Source of the DNA: Cunninghamia lanceolata
Lineage: Eukaryota > Streptophyta > Pinopsida > Cupressales > Cupressaceae
Reading direction: 5' to 3'
NCBI GenBank assembly: GCA_027924645.1
Contig: BSBN01000047.1
Coordinates: 2,790,001 to 2,854,000 of the forward strand
DNA length: 64,000 nucleotides
Shown here in pieces: positions 47,360 through 59,216 of this stretch. Below the pieces are notes generated by a model. That model was not told the DNA's origin. It saw only the letters and a program-made list of their open reading frames with translations, and searched no databases. The position numbers and the translations under genes are program-made. Numbering within the stretch: the stretch's first letter is position 1; each line of letters begins with the position of its first letter.

Positions 47360-48463
47360 GATTAGTCATTTCATGCCAACAATCAAAATATGACACATGT
47401 AATGAGCATTCCAAATTGAAGGTTAGTACTACATTAAAGATCATGGAGCTTGGTATGGGATGGTCCAGATAATCTAGCTCCGCTCGAGCCTCATGAAATA
47501 GTACTTATCATGCCAACGATCCAATGATAAAGAAAAAGAGAGTGACTTTCAATTGGTCATTTCATGCCAAAGATCCAAAGATGACATGACCTATTTTGAG
47601 ATATCAATGGCTAACAGTTTAATACAATGATGCAAATATGATTCAAATAATCATGCCATTAATTTCTACCATGTACCTTTATTTGTGACACATGGAAATC
47701 AAGGAGAACTTTTGAATGACATTTTCCAACTATTGGGTGCCTACAGATGAATAAACACATGCATGTTCAAAAGCATTCACTCCTTATGTGTATTGAATGA
47801 AATGCCAAGATTGAATAGCAGGAGCCATGGATTTCTATTAGTATGAGGGAGACAGGTCACTTGTGTTGTATGAGATGACAATCATGGACCATAGGGATAC
47901 AAGACAATCAATCATTCACTTAAGACATGGCAAATTGAACTTCCACAACTCTTCGGTTGTACCCATTGCACACCACCGTGCGATTGCTAGTTATTATTTT
48001 ATAAAGGGAGGCGGGTAAGGATGAAACCCTGGCCCGCACCCCTATAGCACACAGGTGTTGTGGAAGGGGGCCACAAGCCTCGACCTCCACACAACCCATG
48101 TGCTCTATGGAGGGGCGGGGACATCCGCCCCGCCTGTCAAGCCACAGGCCATGAGCTTGCAAATTGCACAGGTCCACAACCCATGTGCCCCCACATTGCA
48201 AAAAAAGGGAACCCTGCATTTTCTTTTGTGTTAACATTTGGTATTTCATTATTATATGATAAATACATATAAGTTTCATGTATACACAATATACATAGTT
48301 TTGTGTATACACAGTAACTCTTATTCTATTTGATAATGATATATATATTTTATATACACAACACTATGTATATACACAATTTTGTGTATGCACAATGTAT
48401 ACAAAATAACTCTTATTTTATTAGATCATGGAATTCACACACACACACACACATATATGTATA
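47360..48463. other. Intergenic DNA with a GC-rich island
   Basis: No gene is recognised. 47990-48210 is a GC-rich island with the inverted repeat GGGGCGG and CCGCCCC around 48111-48135. A (CA)n/(TA)n run lies at 48435-48463, directly before the next element. The 130-codon minus frame across the island has no family resemblance. Confidence 0.5.
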
Positions 48464-49339
48464 TGAAATCTATGAAAATTGACATAAGGGAAATGATAAG
48501 AAATGCAAACTAAACACATGCAAACCTCATGTCGATCCACGATCCATCGATAAGGTTGAGAATGTCGTACCCATGAACATTCTAGCTTTACCCAAAGATT
48601 GATATGTTGATTTCTCGATTCTGCAACATAACAAGGATATGGAGATTGATAGATGAATGGATGGATGATGCAAGATAGATGGATGAGAGATTGAGAGGAA
48701 ATTTTGGCAGAGTAAGGATGCTAAAAGAAGATTTGATATCATATGGCTCAAGAGAGGCTACCTTTATAGGAAAAGGCAACTTCAAATGGATGGATAGGAT
48801 TGCAAGTTATGTTGGAGGATATGGACGGTTTGAGATCGATTAGGGTTGGATTAGGGTTTCCCACTCAAAGAGGGATTGTAGTCACATGACAAGTGTGCGA
48901 TGGAGAATAAAAAGGGAATCTAATTCAAATTTGAATTAGATTGACATGTGAAGGCATATTAAGTGGAAGATGGAGACATGTGACATGTGTCACAATGAGA
49001 CGAAAGGTGAGGGAATAATTCAAATTTTTAATTTGAATTATGTGAGACATGTGAAGGGTAATTATTAACTAAACAAATGGGATTTATTTAGTTAATTGGA
49101 ATGTGATCAAGTGGGATTAATTAAATAAAGTAGGTTTATTTAATTAATTAGGAAGGTGATTAAGATGGGATGAACTAGGACCTAGGGATAAATGGGATTG
49201 GGTTAGATGAACTAGGATGAACTAGGACCTAGGGGACATATGCAAGGTCATGTCGACAAGGTGTTGTGTAACTAGGACCTAGGGAAAAGACATACAAGGT
49301 CATGTGTAAACAAGACCTAGACAATTTGTAGTGTCTACA
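48464..49339 (-). repeat. 3' LTR of the G-patch element
   Basis: 876 bp, direct repeat of 57381-58259. Contains the inverted word AATTCAAATTTGAATT near 48921 and several GACCTAGG words near 49150-49310. Confidence 0.88.
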
Positions 49340-49352
49340 TTTGCCCCTCTTT
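49340..49352 (-). other. Polypurine tract of the G-patch element
   Basis: On the minus strand AAAGAGGGGCAAA directly precedes the 3' LTR. This is the expected primer for plus-strand DNA synthesis. Confidence 0.65.
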
Positions 49353-51732
49353 GAGATGATGTTGTGAGATGATAAGATTTAAGTTGAGTAACATCATTTC
49401 AAATAAGTTAAGGGAACAGATAGAGGAAAAGGATAGGGTGATGATGCCCCCTCGAGAGGCTAGGCGAGTTGGACAAACATGGGTAGGCTCTCGAAATGAA
49501 ATGGATTAGCTAAGAAAGATAAGGGAATGGATAGAAGAAAGGGAAGGATGCGTTATGCTGCAATGAAAGTGAGCAACCGTGATGTTTGATGTTGCACTAG
49601 ACATTATGCACCAAGGTATAAGGACCAAGGTGACGATGTGTCTCGTGCCCAGCATAATACAACCTTGTCTAGATACAAGATATGAATATTAGTTGGGTTG
49701 GATACATATGTGATACAAATGCAAGATAAAAAGATAACACACACAAGCAAACATGTACAAATGATACAAAAACAAACAAAGTATTGCCCCTGTCAAGTTG
49801 TAAACCAATGATTAAGTGATTGATTGATGATGATTTGATAAAGATAGTGTTGTCATGGCGGGGGAACGATATATCCCTAGATCAACACAAGGATGTGGGA
49901 ACGATATATCCCATTGATGATGATGATTGATTGATTTGGTTTACAACAAGATTAGGATCAAGACTGTTGATGTGATTGGATAATTTGACAAGATTGATTA
50001 ACTTGATTGGTATGGATAAAGGATAACTTGCATTTGGAGTATTGCTTAGATTGATTTGATAATGAGATTGATTGGAAGAAGTGATTGACGAATTGATTAG
50101 AAGACTTGATGAATTGATTAAGTTGATTGATTGAATTGAAGAAGAATTCGATGAATTGGATTGATGTGAAAGAAATATTTTGAAAGTTTGATGATGTGAT
50201 GAAGGTAGATGATAGAAGAATAATGAAAGAAGAAAGAGGAATATCATCTTGTGCCTAAATCTAGGCACTTCTTTCATACCCGTTTCCACAAGATCAAGGC
50301 ACTTAACGATGGAAATGAGATGTAGTTCTGATTTTCTGTTGTATTGATGGGATGATATGGATTGGATTGATCAAGTTATGGATTGATTGGAATTGATTGA
50401 ATGATGTTATTTGATTGTTTGATAAATTGGATGATGGATAGATTGGCTTGATTTGATGATGATATTATTGAATTTGTTTTGATGGATTTGATGTGATGAA
50501 GTTGATGATTGGGATTGATTTGATTGGAAGAATGTGATTTTGATGATTTGATGTGGAATGGTTTTATTGCTTGGATTTTGTTGGATTTTTAATTTTTTTT
50601 GGATTTTTTGACATATTTTAATTTTTTTTGTCTTTTTGGGAATATTTGATTTTTTTGTGTTTTTGAAATGTTTTGATTTTTTTTTTGTATTTTGAAATGT
50701 TTTGATGTTTTTAGATTTTTGGGATATTTTTATTTTTTTGGATTTTGACATGTTTTGGGATGGCATTGGATGATCATTTTGATAGCCTTTATGCTAGGTA
50801 CCAATGACAAGGGGGAAACCAAGTCTAGGTGCAAGGGAATGAATGAGATTGGACAAAAGGATGGATGGTAGTGGATAGATGAAAGGATCATGATAAATGG
50901 ATGGATAAAGGGATGTGCAATAGTGGATAGGATGAAAAATTCACAATGGATGTATGTGTAAGAGAGCAAGGATGTGATTTCTAAAGGCTATGTCGCATAA
51001 GAATAACATGCCCCATTCGAGGTGGAACACTTAGGATTTTTCATGACAATGCTTAGGACAATGGGGTGATAGGATGGATTGGATAAGATGGATAAATGGG
51101 TAATGACTAGAGGATAATGGTAGGATTGGATTGGAAAGGACCCTAGGATAATGTCAAGATAAGGTATGTCAAGAGATACCCAAAACATTTGTCAACATTG
51201 TGTCCCCAATCTTTATGAAGGTCAATAGAGGAAGGGAGGATGAATGGATGTAATGTGATAGGTATGTATATGGAAATGGTCTGAAAAGGGTATGCTAGTT
51301 TGGAGAAGGATAAGACAAGGTGCCCCCAAGTGTAATTGACATAGAAGATCGACTTACACATGACACCTGTTTGCCAGGTTTTCATCATGGTACTTATCCA
51401 AGGCGCCTGTTTGCCAGGTTTTCACCGTTGGACGAAGGGATTTATCTTTACTTTTTTGATTTTTGTTTTTGTTTTACTTTTTTGATGGAAGAAGGCAGAT
51501 ATGGACGAGAGGGACACAAGTGTCTAGTGCCATGAAAGGTGATAGTCCTGTGGGAGAATCACATGGACCATGTCAGGTCATTATGCTCAAGATGTTGGTA
51601 GGGTGATTGCGTGAAAGTGAGATGGATGAGGTAGATAATGGATTATGATGTGGATTATGGAGGGATCAAAAGTGGATTATGATGTGGACTATGTAGGGGT
51701 GAAAGTGGATTATGATGTGGATTATAATGGAC
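49353..51732 (-). other. 3' internal region, low complexity
   Basis: Long runs of GATTGATT-like and ATTTTTTTGG-like sequence dominate 49900-50760. On the minus strand these give Lys/Asn/Ser-rich frames (49882-50289 and 50407-50766) that are best seen as simple sequence. No pol motif is visible. The repeated TTTGCCAGGTTTTCA word (51368-51424) is a short local duplication. Confidence 0.5.
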
Positions 51733-54497
51733 TTATACAAAAGCATGGACCATAGGAAGGTGATGGGGGAAATATGGAGGATAATGAGTGAATGATGGAG
51801 TGATGGAGGTATGGGAAGGAATCATGACCAATGGTAGCACACACCATGATAAACATGGAAGCTTTTGAGTGGATGGAGGTGTAGGAAGCAATAATGATGT
51901 TTGCTTAGAAGATGGATGATTTAGGACTTTTGGAACCCACATGGACTTAGGATTTTTCTGATTTTTGCTTTTCATGTGGGATGTTTGAAATGCTTGAATG
52001 GAATGGTCTATTTGAATGGAGGGGGATGGTTGGGATTTTTGAGAGGTGGATGCCTCAATTGACTTGTTTGATTTTTGTTTAGGTACCCATATCATTTTAT
52101 TTTTGGACTTTTGTTGTGAAGGTATGGGCTTGGATGGATTTTTAAATGTACCTTGCTTTGAATTTTTGGATTGATTTCCTAAGGCATTAGGACCGTTAGG
52201 ATTTTTGGCTTTATGTGAGGAGGCATCCAAATGTTTATTTTTGAATCCCATGTGGTGGATGAAATGAGTGGAAGCTCCTTGTTTAGACGATGTGTGCATT
52301 TGTTGGTCATGATTAGGGTATTTATGAATGATTGGATAAGGGGGTGTTGGTAGAAATGGTGGAAAAGTAGATGGAGGGATATTTGGAGTTGGAAGAAGTG
52401 GAGGTAAAGTGGAGGTGGAAGGTGAATGGTCACATGTTTTTGACATTTGTAGGATGAGGGAGGTGGAATAGAAACGTATGTTTTAGGAATATGATGGTGT
52501 TTATGATGAAAGGAAGTGGATTTAGGAAGTGTGGAGGAAGTACCAACAACATTAGATTGTTGATCTTGGGGTGTGTATCCAAGGCCAAATGAGCGAGGAT
52601 GGACTTTGACATGGATTGGCTCCAAAATGCCTTGTTCATGTAGGCCTAAACCTTTGCCTTGATAATTCATGTTTTGGAGCATGCGATTGACTATAGGACT
52701 AGGTGTAGGTTGGACACTAGACTTGAGTTGATTATTGGATGGAGAAAGTAAAGTGGATAATGGTTGTTGGTGCTCTAAGGAGGAAAACTCATGAACGAAT
52801 GTGGATAGACTAGTAGGATATGGTGGATTTGAAATGGGATCAATGGTGGATATGGAAGGATCATTAGGATCTTTCTTATGTTCATTTAGATCCAAGTTAT
52901 TTGTTTGATCTTCTATGTTGGCTTTGGAGGCACATGTCTCATCATGACAAGTGGAAGGTGTAGGATCATGGCTAGGTGGAGAGGTCTCTTTGCTTTGAAT
53001 GAATGCCATGAAACGGGGTGAATGATCAAGTAAGTCAACAAGACTTCCATTAGATGGAGCATGTAGGTCTTGGGTGTCTTGTTCATGGATAGTTGTGTGG
53101 GTATGACTAGGATCAAGTTGTTCATGGATAGGTTCTTTATAGGTATCATCTTGATCATACAGAAGGTACATGTTATGGATAGGGTAAATAGAAGTGATTT
53201 GATCTTGATTAGGACTAGGGCTTAATGTTTCTTCATGCTTAGGATTAAACACTTGACATACCTCGTGACTTGCTTGAATGGAAGTGGAAGGCTCTTTAAT
53301 AAGCTTGATAGCTCGTAGATCACATGATGGGTTTAGAAGATTAGACAAAGTGTTTAAGGACTCATGGGGGGGATCAAGAATAGGTGTTTGATGACATGAC
53401 AATGTTTTATTCCTTGCTAGTAGCCAATGGATTACATCCTTTACAAGGGTATGGGTGAATGGGCAATATAGTGGATGGATGATAATAGTGGAAGTTGAAG
53501 GATTAGGATTAGGATTTGTTGGAGGGATAATGGGATTAGAATTTGGGCTAGCTAGAAAGATAATGGAATTAGAGGGATTGGTCTTATCCAAGACAATCTT
53601 ACCACAATCTTCTAGGTTCTTGACTAATCTTTGAAATCAGACACAAGTGGATATGGTATGGCCCCTATACCTATGGTATGCACAATAATGGTTTTCATTA
53701 TACCCTCTAGGTTTAATCATAAATGGAGAATATGCTTTTAATGGGTATAGCTCAATCAAATTTGCTTGGACCAATTTCTCTAAAAGTATCTCTGTGGAAT
53801 CTTTTAATGAAGGATTAGTGGAACATGGGGATGAAGGTGATGAAGGGCTTGATAAGGGTGTTGGGATGGGACTAGGTGGCTCATGTGTTGGCATATGATT
53901 GGATGGTGAAGGTGACTCAAAGGAGGGACTTGCTAGGTTGGTTTCTCCCTTGTCAAAGGATTTTAGATCTTGCACAAGATGACTTGGACTTTCTTGATTT
54001 ATGTACATAGAGCCATTTGGACTTGCTTCTTGTTCTTGTAAGGACATTTGTTTTCCATGTGGATAGGTTTGGTAAAAAGGTGGCATGATAGGATTTATAG
54101 GTGAAAGGTTTTGTGAGGTGGATTGTTGTGGAGATTGGTCGATGTTGGAGGTTTGTTGAGAAAGCAATTGGGATATGATAGAAATGGAGTTGGGATCGTT
54201 GGATGGTATAATTATGGAAGTACTTTTGTTTGGGGTGTTGCTAGGAATAGTGAGGGTGATTTGTGGTATGGATGTGGCAGCATTAGAGTTTGGATTATGT
54301 GCTTGTTGGGCTTGTGATTGAATGTGGGAGCATTGATATTAGCCTAGGACTTGATGTTGTGGGAATTGTTGATGTTGTGGTGACACAGGATCTTCTTCCT
54401 TTCTATATAACCAACTAAGTTGCCTAAGTTGGTTAAGCATTCATTTGGTGCCATAAGGATCATTGTCATAGGTTTTGTTTAGAAATTCCATGTCCAT
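51733..54497 (-). pseudogene. Gag-like polyprotein remnant with zinc-binding motif and G-patch
   Basis: Minus-strand frame from MDMEFLNKTYDNDPYGTK (54497), broken by a stop there and reopening at 54167-53637 (176 aa), 53591-52179 (470 aa) and 52446-51733 (237 aa). Features in order: Gln/Ser/Pro-rich region, then YCAYHRYRGHTISTC (about 53643-53700), the short Cys-His motif found before the protease in many plant Ty3/gypsy gags. A long Pro/Ser/Thr/Asn-rich stretch leads to a G-patch (MNYQGKGLGLHEQGILEP to FGLGYTP, about 52575-52680). G-patch domains bind nucleic acid and are known next to the protease in some retroelements. A Lys-rich tail with two WVPK words ends it. No protease follows. Confidence 0.65.
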
Positions 54498-55906
54498 TTT
54501 TACAAGTGGTATATGTTGAGAATTGATTGGATGAAGAGTTGATGATGTGGATGATGTGTAATACTTAGGATGATGACTAGGATGTGATTGAGAATGGTAA
54601 GATTGTATGAATTGGATTGATTAAGATGATGACGAGGATGATTAGGGGTTGATTAGAAAGAAGGTGGTATGGAATGATTAGGGTTTGAATTATGGTAACT
54701 TGGAGATGATTAGGAATGAAGTGGCTAAAAATGGGTGATTAGGATGAAAGTGATTGGATTTGAATGTGTTGGAAGAATGAGTTGAATGACTTGTCTTATG
54801 TGTTTGGTGTTTGGCTTAATTTGGCAATGTTCAATCAAATGATCACACATGTACAAACATGATTCACTCACGCAAGACACATAAGTAATTTTGGATTTTG
54901 AAAATAAAATGTAATGATGATTAAACAAGAACACGTGGAAGACACATCAACAAGCCCTATTGTCTAGTTTGAGTGGAGTATGGCCAATTAGGTTTTGGGC
55001 TATGTTTACACGAGGTTGACTAGGAATTGAAAGTGAAATCCTGCTACACAGCTGGGAGAAAGGGGTAACCCACCCTTCACCTTCACTTCCCAAAGGTATA
55101 AAGTTCTTTGGGGCTTAGCCAAGAGTGACAAGATTCCAACTCTCAATGAGGGTGTCTTTCGATTCAGCCTCGATTGAGGTCGTCCCTAGGGGTGATGAAA
55201 TCCCCTAGTAGGCCTCCTAGGAAAGGGTAAACAAAAGCAAATCAAGTGAGGTGTTTTTGATCTCCAAGATCACCTTGTGGTGTGAGGAGAGAGCATACAC
55301 ACGCACACTTGATTCACACTCGCACTTGGTTAATTGACCCTTAGAAAAAAGAAATGTGAGGAAGACACTTCAAGCACTTGTTATTTTTAAATCCAAAATC
55401 CAAATGTGAATGAAGACACTGGTTTGTTTTAGCCCAATTTTGATATGTGATGAAGACAAATGTTTATTTTATGAGCCCAAATTGAAGTGTGTTTGCAAAC
55501 AAGATTGTGAAGAAATGAGAAATAGAATGAGTGCACCTGATTATTTTGCTATCCCAAGATGCTGTAGATGCTAATCCTAATGTTATTTCAGCCCCTTTGA
55601 TGCTCCTACAAGGCACCAAAATTGAAAAGTTGAAGTAACTTTGCAAAGAAGAATGATTATGCAAAAAAGAGAAATCTGATAAAAATATGATGAAAATGGA
55701 ATGATACAGAAAAATGAGTTGCATGAACAGATTCCTCAGGAAATTCTATACAATTTTTAAAAAAAAAATCGCTGAAAAAGGATCAAAATTGCTCAAGTTA
55801 TGTGGGTTTGAAGTTTAAATGCAAGTTAATCTTTGACTGCAAAAAAGTTGGAAAACGGTATAGTCACCTAATAAAATCACCACCATTGTGAAGTACACTA
55901 AATCCT

Positions 55907-55959
55907 CTTTCCAACGCCACCAATTTTGTGCAATTTCGTTACCGTATGCAAAAGTTGTG
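55907..55959 (-). other. Fixed-spacing leader motif, third copy
   Basis: CTTTCCAACGCC, then exactly 40 bases from CCAACGCC to AAAGTTGTG. It lies about 1.4 kb inside the 5' LTR. The same motif at the same spacing occurs twice about 1.1-1.3 kb inside the 5' LTR of the element at 10058-28145, in the same orientation. Confidence 0.55.
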
Positions 55960-56289
55960 AAAATTTGAAAAAAATAGCCTCCTTCGGCATGGAGGAAGCA
56001 CAATAGGTTACCCTGATTGTTTGCAAAAAATGTTAGCTGTTTGAAAATTCGTGGTCACATGCTGAAGTTTTCTCCTCTGGCGGTCAAGGCTATGTTTTGG
56101 CAATTTATGTCTTAAGCCCCCTGGTCACCCATCTGACCAGGGGCTAAAGAAAGATAAAATTGAAAGGTTAATAAAACACAGTCACAGTTGTTAATATAAG
56201 CCACCGTATTAATATCCAATGTAATCACCAAATATTTATCAATGCCCACAGGTAGCTATACACTAAAATGTTAATAAGCACGTAAATGT

Positions 56290-56940
56290 TAAATCCCCAC
56301 GAGCAACTAAAACCCTAACAAGCGACCGAACTGGTTGAAACTATGGGCGGTGGAGGAGACTTTGCAGAGGATGGTGGCGCCATTGTCTAAAATGCTACTG
56401 GCGAGATTTCGAGCGATAGTGAGGAGGCTATGTGGTGGAAACCAGGTGGGTGGTGGTGAATTTCGTCGAGATCGGTGATAGGATGGAGATTTTCGCTGGC
56501 GGCGACAGAGCTCTGCAAAGAGGATAGAGATATTTGATGGGCATTGAAGGATTACAGGCAATTTAGGAGCGGCAGGGAGATTTAGTGGTGGCGACGAGGG
56601 TCCTTGGAAGAGAAAGTCACCACCGATGGCGGTATGAAGATGTCGACAGGAGCTCAAGGTGATAGCCAAATATGACAAGCGGTGACTAAGGATAGAAGCG
56701 GCGGCAGATTAGGGGCAACACAAGGTTTAACCAAGCCAAAGTCGAAGGGTGTCGACTGGCACAAAATGGGAGTCGACAATCTTTTGAAGCTGAAACATAG
56801 GCAGCGTCGTGAGTTTCAGGGTCGGTCGGGAGATTTAGGGAGGTGGCGACCTTAGGGTTTGGGGCAGCAAGAGCTGCGACCATGAGATCCGCAGGAGCTA
56901 CGACCACATTGGTCACAAGGTGTCAATGGGCATTCAAGGT
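56290..56940. other. GC-rich island in the leader
   Basis: GGTGG, GGCGG and GGCGAC-rich plus strand in an AT-rich element, resembling coding or promoter DNA in composition. No protein family is recognised in any frame. It may be a captured genomic fragment. Confidence 0.35.
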
Positions 56941-57076
56941 TTGAATCTTTTCGACCCTCAAACCACTCATATAACCAACAAATCAACAATATGAAAATTG
57001 CAACTCATATACCGCCAAACAGAATGCAAACAGAAAATGATTAACCTGCAAATCGATTACAATTCCCCTGCACATG

Positions 57077-57122
57077 GTACGGTATGTCCGTACAGAATGG
57101 ATCTGTACAGATCTGTACAGTA
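57077..57122. promoter_or_regulatory. Cluster of GTAC palindromes
   Basis: Four GTAC cores in about 45 bases, including the perfect 18-bp palindrome CTGTACAGATCTGTACAG (57103-57120) and a TCCGTACA word. GTAC is the core bound by plant SBP/SPL proteins. Binding is inferred from the motif only. Confidence 0.35.
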
Positions 57123-57380
57123 CTGATTGTGATACTAATTTTTTTGGCTAAAAACAAAAAAAATCGCAGTCACAAAAGATAGGCAAATTTACAGTCAAAA
57201 TTCATGGAATTAGCGTCCTGATCATGATGGTGTGGTCAATTTTCACCCAGGATGCAACCGGCAATAGATCACCCCCAAAACTTGCAAATTTTGACAACCT
57301 AAGGTTAGAGAAAAGGCAAAATTTTGACAACAAAATCTCAAAAAAAACTCACGATTAGATCTGAAACCAAGCGTGCCAAA

Positions 57381-58258
57381 TGAAATCATTGAAAATCAAC
57401 ATAAGGGAAATGATAAGAAATGCAAACTAAACACATGCAAACCTCATGTCGATCCACAATCCATCAATCAATAAGGTTGAGAATGTCGCACCCATGAACA
57501 TTCTAGCTTTACCCAAAGATTGATATGTTGATTGCTCGATTCCGCAGCATAACAAGGATATGGAGATTGATAGATGAATGGACGGATGATGTAAGATAGA
57601 TGGATGAGAGATTGAGAGGAAATTTTGGCAGAGTAAGGATGCTAGAAGAAGATTTGATATCATATGGCTCAAGAGAGGCTACCTTTATAGGAAAAGGCAA
57701 CTTCAAATGGATGGACAAGATTGCAAGTTATGTTGGAGGATATGGACGGTTGAGATCGATTAGGGTTGGACTAGGGTTTCCCATTCAAAGAGGAATTGTA
57801 GTCACATGACAAGTGTGCGACAGAGAATAAAAGGGGAATCTAATTCAAATTTGAATTAGATTGACATGTGAAGGCATATTAAGTGGAAGATGGAGACATG
57901 TGACATGTGTCACAATGAGATGAAAGGTGAGGGAATAATTCAAATTTTTAATTTGAATTATGTGAGACATGTGAAGGGGGGTTATTAACTAAACAAATGG
58001 GATTTATTTAGTTAATTGGAATGTGATCAAGTGGGATTAATTAAATAAAGTAGGTTTATTTAATTAATCAGGAAGGTGATTAAGATGGGATGAACTAGGA
58101 CCTAGGGATAAATGGGATTGGGTTAGATGAAATAGGATGAACTAGGACCTAGGGGACATATGCAAGGTCATGTCGACAAGGTGTTGTGTAACTAGGACCT
58201 AGGGCAAAGACCTACAAGGTCATGTGTAAACAAGACCTAGACAATTTTTAGTGTCTAC

Positions 58259-58259
<1 letters not shown>
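57381..58259 (-). repeat. 5' LTR of the G-patch element
   Basis: 879 bp, direct repeat of 48464-49339. It ends at GTGTCTACA, next to the TA repeat. Confidence 0.88.

Positions 58260-58260
<1 letters not shown>

Positions 58261-58298
<38 letters not shown>
58261..58298. repeat. (TA)n microsatellite
   Basis: Uninterrupted TA repeat directly beside the LTR. It hides any target duplication. Confidence 0.9.
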
Positions 58299-58299
<1 letters not shown>

Positions 58300-59216
58300 A
58301 AAAATATATAAAATATATATTGAAAAATACATATTTATATATAAATGTATCTATGGAAAACCTATACTCCTATTTGAAATCATGTTGGAGGGAATGAAAA
58401 CTTTTGAAAATTTTAAACCTAAAACAATATTGGGAAAACAAGTATGTTAGTAAAGTTGAAAATAGAAATTTAAACTTTTAAAAAGCTAAAATAATTTCAA
58501 CCTAGAAAACTAAACTTGTAAATGGGAAATAATCTTCCCATAGGGAAGAGATTTCCCTAAGCTTCCAAACTTCAACTTGCAAAACAAATTACAACATTGT
58601 GAGAGAAGCTTGGACTTATAAACCTTTTATATAATCAAACTAGGGTTTAGAGGGTTGCCCTAACTTTTAGGGACTCTAAACCCGTTTTAGAAAACTAAAC
58701 TCACTTAGGGAAGAATTAAACTTTTTTGTAAGGTCCCCTTATGAAGAAACTAAATTATTTAGTTATTAACCTATTTGACCCTTGGGGCAAATTGTAAGGA
58801 ACTTATAATGTCAAAATTTACATAGATTGTTTAATTAAATTTCAAAGTGTTGATTTATTGGCAAGTGTTAAATGTTAATAATGTTTCATTACATTTCTTA
58901 TCGTATTATTTAAACTCCTTTAAAATACATTCTTAGACCAATGTGATGGTAGAATAAATTGGTTACGCTTTGTTGCTCAATTAATTGTTTTTGGTTCGTA
59001 TTAATGCAACATTAGATGATGTCAGATTTAATTTAATACTTAGTATTTTTGTTTCCGCATTATAGTACTTTAAATGGTTTTCTTAGTTTAGGGTTAGGTT
59101 TAGGGTTTTCAAAATCCTACTTCCTTTTCATCTAGTAAACCCTATCAACTATCCCTTGAAAGAGACTTTCCCCTTTGGCGATGCATGTCGTGACTATTGC
59201 AAGTATGTGTAGTCGG
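58299..59216. other. No gene seen
   Basis: AT-rich, without recognisable coding sequence. The telomere-like word TTAGGGTTAGG near 59088-59099 is short, and similar words occur by chance in AT-rich plant DNA. Confidence 0.5.

Larger units (their letters stand above)
54498..57380 (-). other. 5' leader of the G-patch element
   Basis: About 2.9 kb between the 5' LTR and the gag-like frame. It contains a cluster of GTAC palindromes (57077-57122), a GC-rich island (56290-56940) and one copy of the 40-base-spaced leader motif (55907-55959). The 123-aa and 76-aa minus frames in the island have no family resemblance. A clear primer-binding site is not visible. TGGCACGCTTGG directly after the LTR is the candidate. 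Confidence 0.5.
48464..58259 (-). mobile_element. Non-autonomous LTR element with gag/G-patch ORF and no pol
   Basis: Direct LTRs at 48464-49339 and 57381-58259. On the minus strand they start TGTAGACACTA and end TTTCA. A purine tract (AAAGAGGGGCAAA) borders the left LTR inside, giving minus-strand orientation. The interior holds a decayed gag-like frame with a G-patch motif and long low-complexity regions. No protease, reverse transcriptase, RNase H or integrase motif was found in about 8 kb. The insertion sits between a CA/TA run on the left and a TA run on the right, so the target duplication cannot be read clearly. The LTRs differ at a few percent of sites by eye, so it is older than the Tat-like element. 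Confidence 0.8.

Noticed and set aside
48001..48210. SINE or RNA gene in the GC-rich island
   Set aside because: No convincing A and B boxes at tRNA spacing and no target duplication. Only the composition is unusual.
50407..50766. Lys-rich 119-codon minus-strand protein
   Set aside because: Derived from ATTTTTTTG-type simple sequence, with no conserved motif.
56307..56916. Minus-strand proteins of 123 and 76 aa in the GC-rich island
   Set aside because: Long frames are expected in GC-rich DNA. No family resemblance or start context supports them.
59086..59110. Telomere-type repeat (TTAGGG/TTTAGGG)
   Set aside because: Only about two degenerate units in AT-rich DNA, too short to call an interstitial telomere.
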